Shown: one piece after another, positions 17,382 to 26,481 of the stretch
Layout: every line of letters starts with the position of its first letter
How positions within the stretch are numbered: position 1 is the stretch's first letter
Assembly (NCBI GenBank): GCA_963696505.1
Contig: CAVOKN010000002.1
Location: 1 to 34,814 of the forward strand
Origin: CAVOKN01 sp963696505
GTDB lineage: Bacteria > Pseudomonadota > Gammaproteobacteria > Burkholderiales > Rhodocyclaceae
DNA: 34,814 nt
Direction: 5' to 3'
Translations under genes and position numbers: made by a program
The notes under the pieces: generated by a model
Told to the model about the DNA's origin: nothing
Databases searched by the model: none
Seen by the model: only the letters and a program-made list of their open reading frames with translations

Positions 17382-17654
17382 ATGGAAGCTGCTCTGTCGC
17401 ACCTCCTCGGTAATGTTTCGATCGCGGTGGCCATCCTGATCGGTGCCGGCGCGCTTGGTACCGCCATCGGCTTCGGTATCCTCGGCGGCCGCTTCCTGGA
17501 AGGCTCGGCACGCCAGCCGGAAATGATCCCCACCCTGCAGGTGAAGATGTTCATCGTCGCCGGCCTGCTCGACGCCGTGACCATGATCGGCGTCGGTATC
17601 GCGCTCTATCTCCTGTTCGCGAATCCCTTCATCGCGATGATCAAGGGGGGCTGA
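17382..17654 (+). CDS. atpE: F1Fo ATP synthase subunit c
   Basis: 90 residues, two transmembrane helices joined by the polar loop ARQPE (43-47). The proton-carrying carboxylate is D64 in AGLLDAVTMIGVGIAL. The helix-1 glutamine and the E-S/T pair of sodium-binding c subunits are missing, so a proton-driven ring is expected. The start ATG follows AAGGAG with good spacing. Length is in the usual range for betaproteobacteria. Confidence 0.97.
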   Translation: MEAALSHLLGNVSIAVAILIGAGALGTAIGFGILGGRFLEGSARQPEMIPTLQVKMFIVAGLLDAVTMIGVGIALYLLFANPFIAMIKGG

Positions 17655-17718
17655 TTGCAGCCCGCAATCCAGGACCGCTGCCGCTTCCCGGCCGTTTGCT
17701 CCGGGCGCGCAGCTCTAT

Positions 17719-17732
17719 AGGAGGCTAGCGTG
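17719..17732 (+). promoter_or_regulatory. Strong ribosome-binding site fixing a GTG start for atpF
   Basis: AGGAGG at 17719-17724 stands five bases before GTG 17730. It decides the start of atpF, which has no ATG at its conserved beginning. Confidence 0.85.
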
Positions 17733-18200
17733 AGTATCAACGCGACGTTGTTCGGCCAGGCGATATGGTTCGCCGTCTTCATATGGATCACGATGAAGTT
17801 CGTCTGGCCGCCGCTGCAGAAGGCCATGCAGGATCGCCAGAAGCAGATCGCCGAGGGTCTGGCGGCAGCCGAGCGCGGCAAGCACGATCTCGAACTGGCG
17901 GCCCGACGTTCCGCAGAGGTGATCCGCGACGGGAAGGAAAAGTCTAACGACATAGTCGGCCAAGCCGAGAAGCGCGCTCAGCAGATCGTCGACGAGGCCA
18001 AGGAAGCGGCCAAAGTCGAGGCGGCTCGCATCGTCGCCGGCGCCAAGGCGGACATCGACCAGGAGGTGATGCGCGCCAAGGAGCACCTTCGTGAGCGCGT
18101 GGCCGAACTGGCGGTGGCTGGCGCCAGCAAGATCCTGCGGCGCGAAGTCGATTCCAAGGCGCACGTCGAGCTGCTTGCCCAGTTGCGTCAGGAACTTTAA
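17730..18200 (+). CDS. atpF: F1Fo ATP synthase subunit b
   Basis: 156 residues from GTG 17730. A single N-terminal membrane helix (FGQAIWFAVFIWITMKFVWPPL) is followed by a long, charged, alanine-rich coiled coil typical of the peripheral stalk; WPPL and the repeated AEK/AA pattern are characteristic. As a dimer it links Fo to the delta subunit on F1. Eleven bases separate it from atpH. Confidence 0.97.
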   Translation: MSINATLFGQAIWFAVFIWITMKFVWPPLQKAMQDRQKQIAEGLAAAERGKHDLELAARRSAEVIRDGKEKSNDIVGQAEKRAQQIVDEAKEAAKVEAARIVAGAKADIDQEVMRAKEHLRERVAELAVAGASKILRREVDSKAHVELLAQLRQEL

Positions 18201-18211
18201 CGGCGAACCCC

Positions 18212-18745
18212 ATGGCCGAAACCTCAACCATCGCCCGCCCTTACGCCGAAGCGGTGTTCAAGCTTGCGGATCAGGGCGGTAGCCTGGCAGCCTGGTCGAG
18301 AATGCTGGAAACCCTGGCGCAGGTGGCGGGAAACGCCGACATGCAGGTCTGCATCGCCAATCCCAACATCACCCGCGGCCAACTCGCCGACCTGTTCCTG
18401 AGCACCGCCAAGGGGCTGGACAAGGAAGGGCGCAACCTGGTGCAGGTACTGACGGAAAACGGTCGCCTCGCCGTGCTGCCCCAGATCCGGGAGCAGTTCG
18501 AGGTGCTCAAGCACGAGCGTGAGGGCGTGCTGGAAGCCAGCATCGTGTCGGCCTACCCCATCGACGACACCCAGAAATCTGCCCTGGTCGCAGACCTGGA
18601 ACGCAAGTTCCAGCGCCGCATCGAAGCCAGCGTCGCCGTCGATCCCGAACTGATCGGTGGTGTGCAGGTGGTGGTCGGCGATCAGGTGATCGACGGATCG
18701 GTCCGTGCCCGGCTCGCCGCCATGGCGGTCGCGCTCAAGAGCTAG
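18212..18745 (+). CDS. atpH: F1Fo ATP synthase subunit delta
   Basis: 177 residues. It begins with the conserved RPYAEAVF (9-16) and has the C-terminal DPELIGGVQVVVGDQVIDGSVRARL signature of the OSCP/delta family (split here as DPELIGG and the V-D-G-S-V-R-A-R-L end). It joins the b-subunit stalk to the crown of F1. The start is ATG 18212, ahead of atpA by 29 bases. Confidence 0.97.
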   Translation: MAETSTIARPYAEAVFKLADQGGSLAAWSRMLETLAQVAGNADMQVCIANPNITRGQLADLFLSTAKGLDKEGRNLVQVLTENGRLAVLPQIREQFEVLKHEREGVLEASIVSAYPIDDTQKSALVADLERKFQRRIEASVAVDPELIGGVQVVVGDQVIDGSVRARLAAMAVALKS

Positions 18746-18774
18746 CCCGCGCCCCGAAAGCGCAAGGAGAGATC

Positions 18775-20313
<1,539 letters not shown>

Positions 20314-20328
20314 CGGGAGGCGACGCCA

Positions 20329-21198
20329 ATGGCTGGCGGCAAGGAAATCCGGACCAAGATCAAGAGCGTCAAGAGCACGCAGAAGATCACCAAGGCCATG
20401 GAGATGGTGGCAGCCTCCAAGATGCGCCGTGCACAGGAGCGCATGCGTGCTGCCCGCCCTTACGGCGAGAAGCTGCGCGCCATCATCGGCAATCTGGCCC
20501 GCGCCAACACCGAGTATCACCATTCGTTCCTGTTGCGCCGCGAGCCGCTCAAGCGGGTCGGCGTCATTCTGGTGACCGCGGACAAGGGGCTGTGCGGTGG
20601 CCTCAACACCAACATCCTTCGCATGGCGGTTCATCGCATGAAGGAGCTGCAGGCTGGCGGCGTCGATGACGTCCGTGTCACCTGCGTCGGCAGCAGGGGG
20701 CTGGGCTTCATGCAGCGCCTGGGCGCAAAGGTGGTTTCCCACGTCATCGCACTCGGCGATACGCCCCACCTGGACAAGCTGATCGGCCCGGTGAAGGTGA
20801 TGCTTGACGCCTACGAGGCAGGCGAGGTGGACGAGGTGCTGCTGGGCTACACCCGTTTCATCAACACGATGAAGCAGGAACCGGTGCTTGAGCAGTTGCT
20901 GCCGCTCAAGCGCGAGGAATTGCTCGATGCGGGCAAGCATGCCTGGGATTACATCTACGAGCCGGATGCCAAGCAGGTCATTGACGAACTGCTGGTGCGT
21001 TACGTCGAGGCCCTGATCTACCAGGCGGTGGCCGAGAACATGGCCTCGGAGCAGAGCGCGCGCATGGTGGCGATGAAGTCGGCCACCGACAACGCCGGCA
21101 ATGTCATCGACGAGCTGCAAATGATCTACAACAAGACGCGCCAGGCGGCGATCACGAAAGAGATCTCCGAGATCGTCGGTGGTGCGGCGGCGGTGTAG
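20329..21198 (+). CDS. atpG: F1Fo ATP synthase subunit gamma
   Basis: 289 residues, normal length. The N-terminus GKEIRTKIKSVKSTQKITKAMEMVAASKM (first part read at residues 4-32) and the C-terminus SATDNAGNVIDEL with KTRQAAITKEISEIVGGAAAV are the coiled coils of the central rotor shaft. It starts 15 bases after atpA with GGGAGGCG ahead of ATG. Confidence 0.97.
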   Translation: MAGGKEIRTKIKSVKSTQKITKAMEMVAASKMRRAQERMRAARPYGEKLRAIIGNLARANTEYHHSFLLRREPLKRVGVILVTADKGLCGGLNTNILRMAVHRMKELQAGGVDDVRVTCVGSRGLGFMQRLGAKVVSHVIALGDTPHLDKLIGPVKVMLDAYEAGEVDEVLLGYTRFINTMKQEPVLEQLLPLKREELLDAGKHAWDYIYEPDAKQVIDELLVRYVEALIYQAVAENMASEQSARMVAMKSATDNAGNVIDELQMIYNKTRQAAITKEISEIVGGAAAV

Positions 21199-21317
21199 CC
21201 GCGACGGCGGGAAGATCGGGCGCGACTGACGTGAGTGCAGCGTACGTAATGGCGAGACCGGATCGTCGAGGCGCGGCTGCTGTATAACGAATCGATATCG
21301 GATTTGAGGAAACGGCG
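21199..21317 (+). other. Long gap inside the atp operon, possible internal promoter
   Basis: This 119-base gap between atpG and atpD is far longer than the 11-38 base gaps earlier in the operon. It contains CTGTATAAC near 21279-21287, which could serve as a -10 hexamer (TATAAC) for separate expression of atpD and atpC. No convincing -35 was found. GAGGAAA before ATG 21318 is the atpD ribosome-binding site. Confidence 0.35.
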
Positions 21318-22730
21318 ATGAGTCAAGCGATGAGTCAAGGTGAGATCGTTCAGTGCATCGGCGCGGTGGTGGACGTGGCCTTCAAGCGCGAGGACATGCC
21401 CAGGGTGTACGACGCCCTGGTGATGGATGAAATCGGGTTGACGCTGGAAGTCCAGCAGCAGCTCGGAGACGGCATCGTGCGCACCATTGCGCTCGGTTCG
21501 TCCGACGGGCTGCGCCGCGGCATGATGGTGAACAACACCCGTGCGCCGATCTCGGTGCCCGTCGGCTCCAAGACCCTGGGCCGCATCCTGGACGTGCTGG
21601 GCCGCCCCATCGACGAAAGAGGCCCCGTCGACACCGAGGAGCGCCGCTCCATCCACCAGGCGGCGCCCAAGTTCGACGAGCTCTCGCCCTCCACCGAGCT
21701 GCTCGAGACTGGCATCAAGGTCATCGATCTGATCTGCCCCTTCGCCAAGGGTGGCAAAGTCGGCCTGTTCGGCGGTGCCGGCGTTGGCAAGACAGTCACC
21801 ATGATGGAGCTGATCAACAACATCGCGACCGCGCACTCGGGCCAGTCGGTATTCGCCGGCGTGGGTGAGCGCACTCGCGAGGGCAACGACTTTTACCACG
21901 AGATGATCGAAGCCGGCGTCGTCAACAAGGACGACCTGTCGAAGTCGAAGGTGGCGATGGTGTACGGCCAGATGAACGAGCCACCCGGCAACCGCCTGCG
22001 GGTTGCGCTGACCGGCCTGACGATCGCCGAGTCGTTCCGCAACGAGGGGCGGGACGTTCTGTTCTTCGTCGACAACATCTACCGCTACACGCTGGCCGGA
22101 ACGGAAGTGTCGGCGCTGCTCGGCCGGATGCCTTCCGCCGTGGGCTACCAGCCCACCCTGGCCGAGGAAATGGGCCGCCTGCAGGAACGCATCACCTCCA
22201 CCAAGGTCGGCTCGATCACCTCGATCCAGGCGGTGTACGTGCCGGCGGACGACCTGACCGACCCCTCGCCCGCCACCACCTTCGGTCACCTCGACGCCAC
22301 GGTTGTGCTGTCCCGGGACATCGCCTCGCTGGGCATCTATCCGTCGGTCGATCCGCTGGACTCGACCAGCCGCCAGATCGATCCCAACGTGGTCGGCGAG
22401 GAGCACTACTCCACTACCCGCGCGGTGCAGGCCACCCTGCAGCGCTACAAGGAACTGCGCGACATCATCGCCATCCTGGGCATGGACGAACTCTCGCCCG
22501 AGGACAAGCTGGTGGTGGCCCGCGCGCGCAAGATCCAGCGCTTCCTGTCGCAGCCCTTCACCGTCGCGGAGGTGTTCACCGGTAGTCCCGGCAAGTACGT
22601 GACGCTGAAGGAAACCATCCGCGGTTTCAAGATGATCGTCAACGGCGAGTGCGACCAACTGCCCGAGCAGGCCTTCTACATGGTCGGCACCATCGAAGAA
22701 GCAATCGAGAAGGCCAAGACGATTCAGTAA
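21318..22730 (+). CDS. atpD: F1Fo ATP synthase subunit beta
   Basis: 470 residues. The P-loop GGAGVGKT is at 152-159, followed by the catalytic-site GERTREGNDFYHEM and the signature PSAVGYQPTLAEEMG. It carries the catalytic sites that make ATP from ADP and phosphate. The gene opens with a 9-base direct duplication, ATGAGTCAA at 21318 and again at 21330; the second ATG is an equally conserved start and would shorten the protein by four residues. Either start gives a full-length beta subunit. Confidence 0.98.
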   Translation: MSQAMSQGEIVQCIGAVVDVAFKREDMPRVYDALVMDEIGLTLEVQQQLGDGIVRTIALGSSDGLRRGMMVNNTRAPISVPVGSKTLGRILDVLGRPIDERGPVDTEERRSIHQAAPKFDELSPSTELLETGIKVIDLICPFAKGGKVGLFGGAGVGKTVTMMELINNIATAHSGQSVFAGVGERTREGNDFYHEMIEAGVVNKDDLSKSKVAMVYGQMNEPPGNRLRVALTGLTIAESFRNEGRDVLFFVDNIYRYTLAGTEVSALLGRMPSAVGYQPTLAEEMGRLQERITSTKVGSITSIQAVYVPADDLTDPSPATTFGHLDATVVLSRDIASLGIYPSVDPLDSTSRQIDPNVVGEEHYSTTRAVQATLQRYKELRDIIAILGMDELSPEDKLVVARARKIQRFLSQPFTVAEVFTGSPGKYVTLKETIRGFKMIVNGECDQLPEQAFYMVGTIEEAIEKAKTIQ

Positions 22731-22742
22731 GGCGCCAAGGGG

Positions 22743-22792
22743 TCAGGAGTCAGGAGTGAGGAAGCGCCGACTGCCGTCCTCCAGTGACTCCT
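22743..22792 (+). repeat. TCAGGAG tandem repeat with inverted copy between atpD and atpC
   Basis: TCAGGAG occurs at 22743-22749 and 22750-22756 followed by a variant TGAGGA. AGGAGTCA (22745-22752) is inverted as TGACTCCT at 22785-22792, so the mRNA could form a hairpin between the two last genes of the operon. It looks like a small mobile or repetitive intergenic sequence and not part of either gene. Confidence 0.6.
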
Positions 22793-22823
22793 AAGCCCTA
22801 ACTCATCACGAGGTTCGCAAAAA

Positions 22824-23249
22824 ATGGCAATGACCATACATGTCGATGTCGTCAGCGCGGAGGAGTCGATCTTCTCCGGGCTGGCCGAATTCGTGGTGCT
22901 GCCGGGCGAGACCGGTGAGCTGGGCATCCTGCCCAACCACACCCAGCTCATGACACGCATCAGAGCTGGTACCGTGCGCCTCAAGCTTCCGGATCGCGCC
23001 GACGAGGAGCTGATCTTCGTCGCCGGCGGCGTGCTCGAAGTGCAGCCCAACTGCATTACCGTGCTTGCCGACACCGCGATCCGCGGCCACGACCTCGACG
23101 AGGCCAAGGCCATCGAGGCGAAGAAGCAGGCCGAGGAATCGCTGCGCAACCGCAGCACGGAAATGGAGTACGCCAAGGCTGAAGCGGAACTCGCCTCGGC
23201 CATCGCCCAGCTTCAGGCGATTCAGAAGCTGCGCAAGCGCCGCGGATAA
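22824..23249 (+). CDS. atpC: F1Fo ATP synthase subunit epsilon
   Basis: 141 residues, normal length. It begins MAMTIHVDVVSAEESIFSG, continues with the beta-sandwich signature LPGETGELGILPNHTQLMT and ends in an alanine-rich helical hairpin (AKAEAELASAIAQLQAIQKLRKR). It regulates rotation and inhibits ATP hydrolysis. It is the last gene of the operon; a terminator follows ten bases after the stop. Confidence 0.97.
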   Translation: MAMTIHVDVVSAEESIFSGLAEFVVLPGETGELGILPNHTQLMTRIRAGTVRLKLPDRADEELIFVAGGVLEVQPNCITVLADTAIRGHDLDEAKAIEAKKQAEESLRNRSTEMEYAKAEAELASAIAQLQAIQKLRKRRG

Positions 23250-23259
23250 AGCGGGGGCA

Positions 23260-23297
23260 GCGAGAAACTGAAAGGCAGCCGAGGCTGCCTTTCTCGC
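23260..23297 (+). terminator. Terminator of the atp operon
   Basis: AAAGGCAGC (23271-23279) pairs with GCTGCCTTT (23284-23292) around CGAG, and GCGAG (23260-23264) with CTCGC (23293-23297). The T run is inside the stem and only TTAT follows, but the position directly after atpC and the strength of the stem support an intrinsic, probably bidirectional terminator. Confidence 0.8.
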
Positions 23298-23591
23298 TTA
23301 TGCGGATTCCGTAGTTCCGATCAAGCGAAGCGCATCCGACATGCGGCGTCCGATGCAGCCCGCTGCGCGGGCCTGATCCGACCTATGCCGGCCGAGCCGG
23401 AACCAAAGAGGTGTCCAGCTTCGGTCCGGCCGAAAAACCTGCCATGTACGAACAAGGGGAGACTCCCCTTGTATATCCCCGGAGGACGAACAAGTGGGCG
23501 AGCCCCCTTGCAAATCCTCCAAGCCCGGCGTCCCTGCACGTCTTCGCCGAATTTGTCACGATTGCGCTGTCAAGGGACTACGGTAGTGGCG
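23298..23591. repeat. Repeat-rich intergenic region with REP-like and tandem hairpin units
   Basis: No gene is supported here. The left part (about 23310-23385) holds two palindromic units of the kind common between proteobacterial genes: CCGATCAAGCGAAGCGCATC then TCCGATGCAGCC around GCTGCGC, with TCCGAC/GTCGGA ends. The right part holds two diverged copies of a 38-base unit at 23450-23487 and 23488-23525. Each begins GAACAAG, contains a small hairpin (ACAAGGGGA-GAC-TCCCCTTGT in the first, CAAG-GGGC-GAG-CCCC-CTTG like in the second) and then CC-x-GGAGG or ATCCTCC. Confidence 0.6.
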
Positions 23592-24158
23592 TCATAGCGG
23601 CCGCTTGACGCTCAGGCCGCCGCGGACCTGGCCCGGCGTGTAGCCTACCGCCTTGTCGTGGGGGAAGTCGTTCTTCAGCCGCGCCTTCACCTCAGGCGCG
23701 ATCTTCTCGTCCGTGCCGTGACAGTTCAGGCATGCAGCCTGGATCGGCAGCGCCTTGATGTAGCGCAGGTACTGGCGGTCGCCCTCCTTCACGGTCTCTG
23801 ACTTTTCCAGCGTCGCCGGATCTTCGCCCGCTGCCGCACGCTTGTCGAAATCGGCGAGTGCGGTCGTCTCCCAGGCGTCGGGCATGCCGAGCAGAGGATT
23901 TCGGACTTTGAGGGTCACCCGGGTGATTCGCCAGCCGGTGGTGCGGGACAGCTCGCCGGTCTTCGTCGGGGCGAGATCCTTGCATACGCTGATGGTGCTC
24001 TCCGGACCCTTCTTCATCTCTTCCTGGACGGCGGCGCCCAGGGTCTGCACCAGTTGCATAGCGACCTTCTTGGTTTCCGCCAGGGTCGCCGCATCCTGGC
24101 CAAACACCGGTTGCACCAACAGGCCGAGAGCGGCCGCGATCAGGGACTTCTTCAACAT
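23592..24158 (-). CDS. DUF3365 periplasmic one-heme protein
   Basis: 188 residues from ATG 24158, which has AGGGAG eight bases upstream. A signal peptide (residues 1-20, LIAAALGLLVQPVFG then Q-D-A) sends it to the periplasm. A single c-type heme site, CLNCH, lies at 143-147, and the tail GYTPGQVRGGLSVKRPL is characteristic of the DUF3365 (Tll0287-like) family, whose members act as heme sensors or small redox proteins. It lies 21 bases after ubiJ on the same strand, so it is probably the last gene of the ubiquinone cluster. The exact role here is unknown. Confidence 0.85.
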   Translation of the reverse strand: MLKKSLIAAALGLLVQPVFGQDAATLAETKKVAMQLVQTLGAAVQEEMKKGPESTISVCKDLAPTKTGELSRTTGWRITRVTLKVRNPLLGMPDAWETTALADFDKRAAAGEDPATLEKSETVKEGDRQYLRYIKALPIQAACLNCHGTDEKIAPEVKARLKNDFPHDKAVGYTPGQVRGGLSVKRPL

Positions 24159-24179
24159 GGGGTTCTCCCTTTCAGACGA

Positions 24180-24761
24180 CTAGAACTGTTTGGCGCGAAG
24201 CTCGATCCGCTCGATGCGCTTCTCCAGCCGCGCGAGGTCGTCGCGCAGTGCATCGACGGCGGTCGCAAAGCCGCTTACCGCGGCCTTCCCTTTCAAACTG
24301 CCGTTTTCTTCGCGCAGGTATTCCGCAACATTTTCCGAAGCCCGCCGCACCGCTGTGGCCTGCCACGAAGCCAGGCCGCGAACGCCTTGCGCAACGCGGT
24401 GGGCCGCTATGTCGCCGATCACCCGGCTGAGATCCTCCTCGAAATCCCAGTGCAGGTTACGCAGGACGAAACCGAGCGTGTCCGCCAACTCCGCCGAACC
24501 GCTGACCCGCGCCTGGCGCAGCAGGGTGTCCATTCCGCCCAGGAACTGGAACGGGGCGTGGGCAGGCAGGTCGATCACGACATCCGGCTGGGCGCTGGCG
24601 GCTACGGCCAGCGTACCGTCCTGAGCGATGGCGAACTCGATGGACAAGGGCGGCATGCGCATGCGCGCCGTCTTGCCGGCCAGCGGCGCCAGCCGCTCAC
24701 GCGCCCATTGTGCGTCGCGCAGCAGATGGTTCAGAGCGAGGATGACCGCCTGTTCGATCAT
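24180..24761 (-). CDS. ubiJ: Ubiquinone biosynthesis accessory factor UbiJ (SCP2 domain)
   Basis: 193 residues from ATG 24761. The N-terminal 110 residues form an SCP2-type lipid-binding fold (LAGKTARMRMPPLSIEFAI, then LPAHAPFQFLGG and a sensor segment GSAELADTLGFVLRNLHWDFEEDLS). The C-terminal helix ends in a coiled coil (VDALRDDLARLEKRIERIELR), as in E. coli UbiJ. It is part of the soluble Ubi complex, holding quinone intermediates. The neighbours UbiE and Tim44 support the call. There is no Shine-Dalgarno sequence before the start; instead a hairpin and TTCTTTTC lie immediately upstream. The usual partner gene ubiB is not next to it. Confidence 0.88.
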   Translation of the reverse strand: MIEQAVILALNHLLRDAQWARERLAPLAGKTARMRMPPLSIEFAIAQDGTLAVAASAQPDVVIDLPAHAPFQFLGGMDTLLRQARVSGSAELADTLGFVLRNLHWDFEEDLSRVIGDIAAHRVAQGVRGLASWQATAVRRASENVAEYLREENGSLKGKAAVSGFATAVDALRDDLARLEKRIERIELRAKQF

Positions 24762-24770
24762 TGAAAAGAA

Positions 24771-24798
24771 TCGGGAGCCTTGCCGGTAAGGCCCCCGA
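24771..24798 (-). terminator. Terminator-like hairpin directly ahead of ubiJ
   Basis: On the minus strand TCGGG-G-GCCTT pairs with AAGGC-T-CCCGA around ACCGGC, and TTCTTTTCA follows before the ubiJ ATG at 24761. This is the form of an intrinsic terminator. It sits between the Tim44-like gene and ubiJ, so it may attenuate read-through into ubiJ. Confidence 0.65.
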
Positions 24799-24818
24799 AT
24801 TCTAGCAAAGCGCGGCCG

Positions 24819-25691
24819 TCAGGCTGTCTGCTGAATGCCCGCGATCACCCAACCGCCGCCTTTGGTCGGCTTGGCAAGGTGCCAGACCTCGTCGAAGTTC
24901 TCCGTCGTTGCCCCCTCGCCCTCGCGGATGCTGCCGTGGAAGCGCACGCTGGCCAGATAGCGGTCCGCTTCCTCGCTGACGTCCAGCAACGCCGCTTCCA
25001 GTGTCACGACGTCGGTCTGCTGCTTGTCCGCGCCGCGGTCCTGGATGTCGAGCCTCAGTTCCGCGAACATCTCGGGCGTGGTGAACTCGCGGATGTCCTC
25101 GATGTTGCCCGAGTCGTTGGCCGCCTGCAGGCGCAGGAAGTTGACTTTGGCATTGCGCAGGAAGCCATCGACGTCGAAACCGGCTGGCACCGACGCGAAG
25201 TTCGCCGCGGTAGCCGCGGTGGCCGCGGCAACAGCGGGGCTACCGCTGGCCGGCATCATCGGCTGCGGTGCGGTGGGCCGTCCGCCGCCCAGACCGCTGC
25301 CCGCGTACTGAAGCCCGGCAGGCTGGGCTTTGGGACGGCGCAGCATGCGGAACAGGAAGATCGCCCCGACCGCCAGCAGTGCCAGCATCAGGAAGGTGGC
25401 GAACTCCTCGCCCAGACCGAGATGCGAGGCGAGCGCCGCCAGACCCAGCCCGGCGGCGAGGCCCGCGATCGGACCCAGCCAGCGGCTCATGCCGCTGGCT
25501 GCCGGCGCGGCAGCCGGTGTCGCACCGGGTCGCGCCGGCACGGCCTGCGTCGGTGCCGCGGGAGTGGTCGGGGTGACATTGCGCTGCATGCCCATGGATT
25601 TGCCGCCGCCTAGGCGTTTGGCTTCGGCGTCGGCGATGCCGAGCCCGGTGGTGATGAACAGCGCCAGCACGAGCATCAGTAACTGTTTCAT
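24819..25691 (-). CDS. Tim44-like domain protein
   Basis: 290 residues from ATG 25691 behind a strong AGGAGAAGAGGAGAG. The N-terminus has a signal sequence (LLMLVLALFITTGLGIADA, then KRLGGGKSMG), a proline/alanine-rich linker, one or two membrane helices at about 70-120 (WLGPIAGLAAGLGLAAL, FATFLMLALLAVGAIFLF), a glycine/alanine linker and a Tim44/MRPL45-type NTF2-like domain at about 160-290 (FLRNAKVNFLRLQAAND, EDIREFTTPEMFAEL, FDEVWHL). Related bacterial proteins (TimA) are membrane-attached and poorly understood. It is encoded between ubiE and ubiJ, so a membrane role close to quinone synthesis is possible, though unproven. Confidence 0.85.
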   Translation of the reverse strand: MKQLLMLVLALFITTGLGIADAEAKRLGGGKSMGMQRNVTPTTPAAPTQAVPARPGATPAAAPAASGMSRWLGPIAGLAAGLGLAALASHLGLGEEFATFLMLALLAVGAIFLFRMLRRPKAQPAGLQYAGSGLGGGRPTAPQPMMPASGSPAVAAATAATAANFASVPAGFDVDGFLRNAKVNFLRLQAANDSGNIEDIREFTTPEMFAELRLDIQDRGADKQQTDVVTLEAALLDVSEEADRYLASVRFHGSIREGEGATTENFDEVWHLAKPTKGGGWVIAGIQQTA

Positions 25692-25715
25692 GTCTCTCCT
25701 CTTCTCCTTTGTCGA

Positions 25716-26453
25716 TCAGAACTTGTAGCCGCGATGCAGGGCAACCACCCCTGCGCTCAGATTGAAGAATTCGACGCGTTCCAGGCCTGCCAGTTCCATT
25801 AATCCCTTGAGGGTGTCCTGGTCGGGATGCACGCGGATCGACTCCGCCAGATAGCGGTAGGAGTCGGCGTCGTTGGCGACGCGCTGGCCCAGCCAGGGTA
25901 GCACCTTGAAGGAATAGAAGTCGTAGGCCGGTGAAAGCGGCTTCCACACCCGCGAGAATTCCAGCACCAGCAGCCGGCCGCCGGGGCGCAGCACGCGGCG
26001 CATTTCGGCCAGCGCACGATCCTTGTGAGTCATGTTGCGCAGCCCGAAGGCGACGGTGACGCAATCGAAATGATTGTCCGGGAAGGGCAGTTTCTCGGCA
26101 TCGCACTGCGCCACCGGGATCAGCCTCCCAGCATCGGCGAGGCGGTCGCGGCCGACGCCCAGCATGGCGCCGTTGATGTCGGTGAGCCACACCTCGCCGG
26201 TGGGCCCGACGCGCCTGGCGAAGGCCTTGGCGAGGTCGCCGGTGCCGCCGGCGACGTCCAGCACCCGCTCGCCCGGCCTCACCGCGGCGGTCTCGACGGT
26301 GAATACCTTCCACAGCCGGTGCAGTCCCAGCGACATCAGGTCGTTCATCAGGTCGTAGCGGCTCGCCACCGAGGAAAACACCTGGGCGACGCGCTGCGCC
26401 TTCTCGCCCTCGGCCACCTGCTCAAAGCCGAAATGGGTCTTCTGCTCTCTCAT
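25716..26453 (-). CDS. ubiE: Ubiquinone/menaquinone biosynthesis C-methyltransferase UbiE
   Basis: 245 residues from ATG 26453, the usual length of about 250. It begins with the family signature THFGFEQVAEGEKAQRVAQVFSSVASRYDLMND (residues 6-38), has the SAM-binding motif VLDVAGGTGDLA, and the C-terminal GVVALHRGYKF. It methylates the benzoquinol ring carbon in ubiquinone synthesis (and demethylmenaquinol where menaquinone is made). It lies 28 bases downstream of the DUF971 gene and 24 bases ahead of the Tim44-like gene in one transcription unit. Confidence 0.97.
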   Translation of the reverse strand: MREQKTHFGFEQVAEGEKAQRVAQVFSSVASRYDLMNDLMSLGLHRLWKVFTVETAAVRPGERVLDVAGGTGDLAKAFARRVGPTGEVWLTDINGAMLGVGRDRLADAGRLIPVAQCDAEKLPFPDNHFDCVTVAFGLRNMTHKDRALAEMRRVLRPGGRLLVLEFSRVWKPLSPAYDFYSFKVLPWLGQRVANDADSYRYLAESIRVHPDQDTLKGLMELAGLERVEFFNLSAGVVALHRGYKF

Positions 26454-26481
26454 TCACAAACCAGCTTTCTATCCGCGAAGA

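Noticed and set aside
23385..23597. Small ORFs in the repeat region after atpC
   Set aside because: They run through palindromes and tandem units on both strands without a ribosome-binding site or recognisable protein.
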